A model generated the notes under the pieces. That model ran no database searches and was not told where the DNA came from. It worked only from the letters and a program-made list of their open reading frames with translations. 64,000 nt of DNA from Flammula alnicola (lineage: Eukaryota > Basidiomycota > Agaricomycetes > Agaricales > Strophariaceae), in the NCBI GenBank assembly GCA_015499995.1, contig JADNRV010000045.1, positions 279,912 to 343,911 of the forward strand. Direction: 5' to 3'. A program made the position numbers and the translations under genes. Positions 59,314 through 64,000 of this stretch are shown one piece after another. How positions within the stretch are numbered: position 1 is the stretch's first letter; each line of letters begins with the position of its first letter.

Positions 59314-60794
59314 TGATAGAGCGCGGCGCGGTCCACCCGTGGAATTTTGCGATTTCCCAATCAATCAAGCTATTACACTAGGGAAACAAGGGTAGGCAGC
59401 ATACCTCGTGCTGGCTGACTAAGTGGGTTACACGTGGGAAACCACATAACCAAGTACAACAGAAGTAACTATCTACGGTCCGGCAGGCCTAGCTAGTAAG
59501 CTCAGAAGTACACGTAGAACTAAGGTTGATGCCAAAGAAGCATGACCTCCATGTGTCCCTGCGAATCAAACAAGAGGCTTCGACTGGAGAAACCCACGTA
59601 GAATGAGAATCCTGAAGCTTTGAGGCACGAATAGCCCAATATGGATACAGTGTTCGACGTGTTGATCGCAGACCAAAGGACATGTGACCAGATGGTCCAC
59701 ATTGTCCCATACACCCATCTGCCCATTATACGCGTAGAACGGCCGAGTTGTTCAGTTCCAAACAGGCCGAGCGCTCAAAGACCAGCTCATAGTGAAGCAC
59801 GCAGGAAAGCGCCACCATAGAGGTGGTGGCTCTAACTTAACCGATAACCGTGCCGCACCGGGAGAAGAGAAACCCGCGCTGAACGTGCCATGCATCCCAA
59901 TCAGGCAATAATGTGTCTAAATACAGACACAACTGTATTGACCCCAAAAGAGGGTGTTCTGCGATATAGCGGTTCATCCTTGAAACCAAAACATACGCCA
60001 GAAAACGGGGACTCACCAGTAACCATTACTGAATGGACCCGTAATCACGACACCATGAATCAGTAGAAATAGTGCTATTAGATGTGTAGAATCATATGCA
60101 ACATGTAGAGGCTTGGCGTTCAGTAGGTATAAAATATGCTTGTAATGCACATAGTAGAGTAGGCAATCTACCCCACAGTTGACGCTTTAAAACTAGTGAA
60201 AACACCTAAGGGAAAGGTTTAACCTCGTCGCACCAGTCCAAATTTAATAAAGACCAACGTTTGACACTTCAAAACAGCTTTGTGATCACTGCAAGTTTGA
60301 GGAGTAGTTAACTAGAGTTTGACGTGTGTTTCTGTAAAGTGTAGCGTGCGCCCGTCATGACCACATAAAAGTTGTAGCGCGATCCCGTCGTGGTAGCGTG
60401 AAAGTTGTAGTGCATACTCATTGCGGTCCCTGCATGAAAGTTGTAGTGCATACTCGTCGCGGTCCCTGCATGAAAGTTACAGGTTGTTAAAGTCAAGTTA
60501 AAGTCAAAAGTTCGTATCAGTCGTCAAGTTAAAGGGAGTCCGAGTTCAGCATTGTTTGAAGTTAGAAAGTCACCACACCAGTTCTACGGAACTAAAACCC
60601 ACCCCATACCAAAACCTGCATAGACTTGTTTACAAGTTGAAGCACTTCTCCTTTTTTATACTTTACCCCCGAGACTCGCACACAAGACTATGTCTAGTCA
60701 AGTTGTTGGTTTTGTGGTTTGGTTGTGTTGAGTGTAGAGTTCTTTCTGCACCACTAGCTAGATCATTTCCAACGTAGACAAAACCTAGCACTTT
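59314..60794 (+). repeat. Solo LTR nested in the hAT element
   Basis: A 1,481-bp insert bounded by the 5-bp duplication ACCGG (59309-59313 and 60795-60799). Removing it joins aattccACCGGactccagg, restoring the tggactcc pattern of its host. The start TGATAGAGCGCG resembles the LTR at 54659, and TATAAAAT is at 60128-60135. The right end (gcacttt) lacks the usual CA, which is odd. Confidence 0.65.
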
Positions 60795-61054
60795 ACCGGA
60801 CTCCAGGTGGACTCCATGTGGACTCCACCAGATTCTATGTGGAGTCCAGGTGGACTCCATGTGGACTCCACCAGATTCTATGTGGAGTCCAGGTGGAGTC
60901 CATATGGACTCCACTTCTTCATAGTGGAGTCGTACAGTTTTTTTCTGATTCCATATGGAGTCCATCTGGAGTCCATATAGACTCCACCAATTTTATGCAG
61001 AGTCCGTGGAGTCCACCAGGAATAGGTGGAGGAGGGTAAAGTACTGGCACCAGA

Positions 61055-61880
61055 GGACATAAATAAAAAGAAACACGTAGAGGAAATAGAAAGTAGTGAT
61101 GAGGAAGAAGAGGAGCTAGCGCCGTGACAGAGAACAGTGCCCCCAAAATCAAAGCAGAAAAGGATGGATTTTGAGATCGCGGAGGTTAGTCCTGAGATTG
61201 TGGCACAGCCGAAGCTGAAGATGATGCCGTACATTGATGTACCGCCCTTGTTGAAGGTTGTCAAAATGAAGCCGAAGCTCAGGGATGAGCTAATTCCTAA
61301 TGTGGAAAAGAAGGGTCTGGCCTATAAACACCGGGCGCCTATTGAAGATGAAGTTGACATCGGTGAAATAGTGGAACAACTAAAGCAATTGAAAGTTGAA
61401 CTCACTCAAGTGCAGCTCTTGGGAGTGGCAAACAGCCAGATGCAGAAGAAATTCGTAAAAGAATTCTCAGCTAGGCGTGTACCAACCCATATTGAGACAC
61501 ATAAGGTGACAATGATAGAAGAGGGAGAAGAAGAGGAAGTGGTGACTGACTATGAGTATGAGGCACCATTACCACAATATATGCTAGCAGAAGATTTACC
61601 TCCACCGAAGTATCGAGTACTCGCAATGGATTGTGATGGCTTACCAAAAGGAGCCATTGTCATAGAAGATCCCTTCATGCAGTACTTGAACGAGCTAGCT
61701 CCAGGTGAAGAACCCAGGAAACTGCTAGTGGCAAAGGAATCGCAACCTTTAAAAGCAGTACATCCTGTGATCAACAGAGTGGCCACCAAGGAAGCATTAT
61801 TGGATGGTGGTTCACAAATCATCTCAATGGAAAAGGACACGGCAGTCAAACTCAGACTTAATTGGGATCCTGCAATTATT
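61055..61880 (+). pseudogene. Ty3/gypsy gag-protease, continuation after hAT insertion
   Basis: Acidic and basic linker (DINKKKHVEEIESSDEEEEE), a stop at about 61124, then a 250-codon frame ending in an aspartic protease motif ALLDGGSQIISM at about 61795-61830. The usual D-S/T-G triad reads DGG here. It is truncated at 61887 by the poly(A) end of a LINE, so reverse transcriptase, RNase H and integrase are absent. Confidence 0.72.
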
Positions 61881-61887
61881 ATACATA

Positions 61888-63400
61888 TTTTTTTTTTTTT
61901 TTTTTTTTTAAATCAACAATTTATTTAACCGGTGCACGATAGCAGTCCGGGTGTCTACCTAATACAAATGTATGCTGCACTACATAAGCAAAAGATAAAC
62001 GGGTGCTCGCAGGGGAGCGTGTGGCGCGCGCGAGCGCGACGCGGGCGAGACTGCGCAGCAGCCTGAAACCCAAATAACGGACCTTGCAGCCCAGGAGGTC
62101 CGACATTGCGGCGTTGTTAACGCTACCGCACGATCAGCAAATAGGAAGTATTGGGTGGACAAGGGGATCCCCCAGATGAAGTCAGAGCTTGCCCGGCTCT
62201 CCCCACTTATTCGGCAAACTCGACGTCCTTGTTACACCAATGCGGGTCCTCCACGGGATATCGTGCCAAAAGCCGCCCACTAAGGCCGACAATCGAAGCC
62301 TGCGACGAACAGGCCCCTCGCCCTTACGGGTCCGGAACAGTCCAACGTGGAAACACCTGCGGGCACTAGGTCTTGGGCCAAGGCCCCAACCGCACCCAGG
62401 ATCACCCCCCATCCAGAGTCCCTCATCTGACTCTGGCTTGGGGCCGGTTGAACGCAAACGCACTAGGGTTGTCGCTCAAAAATTTCTCAAGACCCCACAC
62501 TAGGTGCGGGGCCCTGTGAGGTAGCATGTGCAACTTCTTGCACTTGAATAAATGAGCACGCGTCTGAGGATAAACCCCACACGTGCACCCAAGAGCCAAC
62601 GGATCGTCGATTTTGAACTGCTCGTAGTACGAGCTGATCGGAGCATGATTCGTTATTACACGGCACATGCGGGCAAACAACTGAGAGTTGCGGCCGCCCA
62701 CTTCGAGCCACGGCCCGCCGCAGACGGGGGTCGGACGGAGAGGATTACCCTTTAGATCCTCTAACTCCAAGAAGTTGGAGCCAAGTAAATTGGGAACCTC
62801 GTCGACCTCCGTTGACCAGGTGTCCCGCGCTACAGTGTCAGCTCTGTTTTTGAGCCAAGCTACAGATAGAGGAGTATTCGGTGTAACAGGTACACCCAGA
62901 AACCCCAGGACGAGGTCATGAGCCTCTTGATGAATGTCCCACTTCATATCGGAAGGAGACTCTGCAAAAACGACTTTGCAGTTACCACCACCCTGAAACC
63001 ATCGTTCGAGTGTCCGACACACTATCAGAGATGAGCCCTGATGAGAATGCGGGGAAGGGTCAATGGCCATTCGAGCAGCATGCATCGAATCCATGAAGAT
63101 AACTACCCTGGTGACGTCTCCGAATGCTACCATTGCAGAGATGGCCACCGAGATGGCATCGAGCTCAGCATCAGTGCTAATAGCTCGTCTGGAAGAGTGA
63201 CATCTGGCCAATACCAGTGCACCCTGCCGTTTGATAACAATGCCATTGGCGGCCTGCCAGGGCCCCGGGGGAACCGAGCCGTCGACACCAGCATATGCGG
63301 TTCCTGGTTCATCGTCACACTTTTCGATGAGTTTATCCAGTACGATTTTCCACGCAGCATCAGGGTCTTCAGCCCTGCTGATACGGGGTTTAGCCATCCA
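61888..63400 (-). mobile_element. 5'-truncated LINE (non-LTR retrotransposon)
   Basis: A run of 22 T on the plus strand (61888-61909) is the poly(A) tail of a minus-strand LINE. About 500 bases of GC-rich 3' UTR follow, then an open frame with RNase H. The 5' border lies near 63400, where copia sequence starts. The DNA on the two sides belongs to different elements, so this is not a simple insertion into one host. Confidence 0.75.
62423..63397 (-). pseudogene. LINE ORF2 C-terminal part with RNase H and zinc motif
   Basis: An open frame reading MAKPRISRAEDPDAAW, then RNase H with catalytic acidics in AYAGVDGSVPPGPW, STDAELDAISVA, VVIFMDSMHAARMA and SDMKWDIHQEAHD. The C-terminal Cys/His motif (LGCTCGVYPQTRAHLFKC) is typical of fungal LINE ORF2 ends. 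The frame runs further up to 63640 only by reading antisense copia DNA. Endonuclease and reverse transcriptase are missing. Confidence 0.75.
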
Positions 63401-64000
63401 TGTAAACCGGCTTGCAATCCTAACGCACCTGATGCTCCTCCTGAGCCGCCGGTTGCACCGCTTATGCCAGAACAGCCTCCTGCACCTGCACCTCGCACTC
63501 CAACGCCACCACCACAGCCTAGACGCTCTACACGTGTTTCTAAGCAACCTGGTGAATGGTGGAAAGTCACACCAGCTCCGCCACCTCCAATTGAGGAAGA
63601 CGATGATGCAGCTAATGATGATGGTCTTGAGTATGTGCAATTTGCTGGTGCTGCATCGACTTCAGATCCTCGCAACTACAGGCAGCAATGAAGGGCGACG
63701 ATGCGGACAAGTGGCGTGATGCTGCAAATGCAGAGTACAATACTTTGCTCCAGAATGGCACTTGGGAGTTAGTTGATCTTCCACCTGGAGAAAAGGCCAT
63801 TGGCTCTGGTTGGGTGTTTAAAGTCAAACACAATGCGGACGGTTCTATTGAGTGCTTCAAGGCTCGTCTGGTCGCCAAGGGCTATAGTCAACGCCCTGGA
63901 GTCGACTATCACGAGGTCTTTGCTCCGACATTCCGTCCTGCAACTCTGCGCATGATCTTTGCATTGGCTGCACTTGAGAACCTTGAACTGCGCTCTGTAA
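63401..64000 (+). pseudogene. Ty1/copia pol fragment (reverse transcriptase start), runs off window
   Basis: Begins in a Pro-rich linker (DAPPEPPVAPLMPEQPPAPA) with RRSTRVSKQPGEWWK, which precedes the copia reverse transcriptase. A base seems lost near 63680; the frame then reads MKGDDADKWRDAANAEYNTL, NGTWELVDLPPGEKAIGSGW, VFKVKHNADGSIECFKARLV and YHEVFAPTFRPATLRMIFAL, the conserved N-terminal RVT_2 segment. Gag and integrase are absent on the left because the LINE abuts. Whether the element is intact to the right cannot be seen. Confidence 0.85.

Larger units (their letters stand above)
58393..61046. mobile_element. Non-autonomous hAT element with GGAGTCCA subterminal repeats
   Basis: Flanked by the 8-bp duplication GCACCAGA (58385-58392 and 61047-61054). 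Removing the element and one copy of the duplication joins the gypsy frame as LTAPEDINKKKHVEE, which confirms the borders. The ends match in inverse over about 33 bases (ctttaccctc, cacctattcctggtggactc). Dense ggagtcca/tggactcc units fill both sides (58420-58675, 59275-59300, 60800-61015), including a 43-bp unit repeated twice near 60800-60890. No transposase. A solo LTR lies inside; without it the element is about 1.17 kb. Confidence 0.88.

Noticed and set aside
61888..61909. Poly-T run as a transcription terminator
   Set aside because: It fits the poly(A) tail of the minus-strand LINE next to it.
63400..63640. Upstream extension of the LINE frame to 63640
   Set aside because: This part is the antisense of the copia linker; the Arg/Cys/Trp-rich translation is not a protein domain.

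Overview
This window looks like nuclear DNA of a basidiomycete fungus, most likely an agaricomycete. Genes are tightly packed and cut by many introns of about 49 to 70 bases. The spermidine synthase and saccharopine dehydrogenase genes are fused into one reading frame, an arrangement known from basidiomycetes. The intergenic DNA near the right end is full of fungal transposon families. No species can be named from the sequence alone.

Positions 1 to about 46,300 form a gene-dense housekeeping block. In order: the 5' part of an alpha-amylase-like GH13 gene (-), a sugar transporter (+), CCR4-NOT scaffold NOT1 (+), gamma-tubulin (+), coactivator MBF1 (-), a tetraspanin-like protein (+), DEAH helicase DHX35 (+), MICOS subunit MIC19 (+), the SPE3-LYS9 fusion (+), splicing factor CDC5 (-), a Zn2Cys6 transcription factor (+), nucleoporin NUP37 (-), UMP-CMP kinase (+), a lipid (sphingoid base/diacylglycerol type) kinase (-), a PhoD-like phosphatase (+), peroxisomal AAA ATPase PEX6 (-), a phosphoglucomutase/phosphopentomutase (+) and a type II membrane glycosyltransferase (-). 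The genes serve separate cell functions. The only pairing that suggests shared work is the divergent amylase-like gene and sugar transporter.

From about 46,300 to the right edge no host gene is seen. This is a nested transposon field. It holds a 255-bp MITE and fragments of a second copy, a non-autonomous hAT element with a perfect 8-bp target duplication, a mini-Helitron-like piece, a decayed DIRS-like (tyrosine recombinase) retroelement, a second hAT-like element, a Ty3/gypsy-type retrotransposon (LTR, gag, protease) split by a third hAT element that itself carries a solo LTR, the 3' end of a LINE, and a Ty1/copia pol fragment that runs off the window.

Three things stand out. MBF1 appears to contain a 2-nt microexon. 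Five introns use GC-AG ends. The hAT elements each carry a private array of short palindromic subterminal repeats. About ten conserved genes need single-base corrections, nearly all a missing base in a short run; this points to consensus sequencing errors rather than pseudogenes, and coordinates of such CDS are genomic spans including introns.
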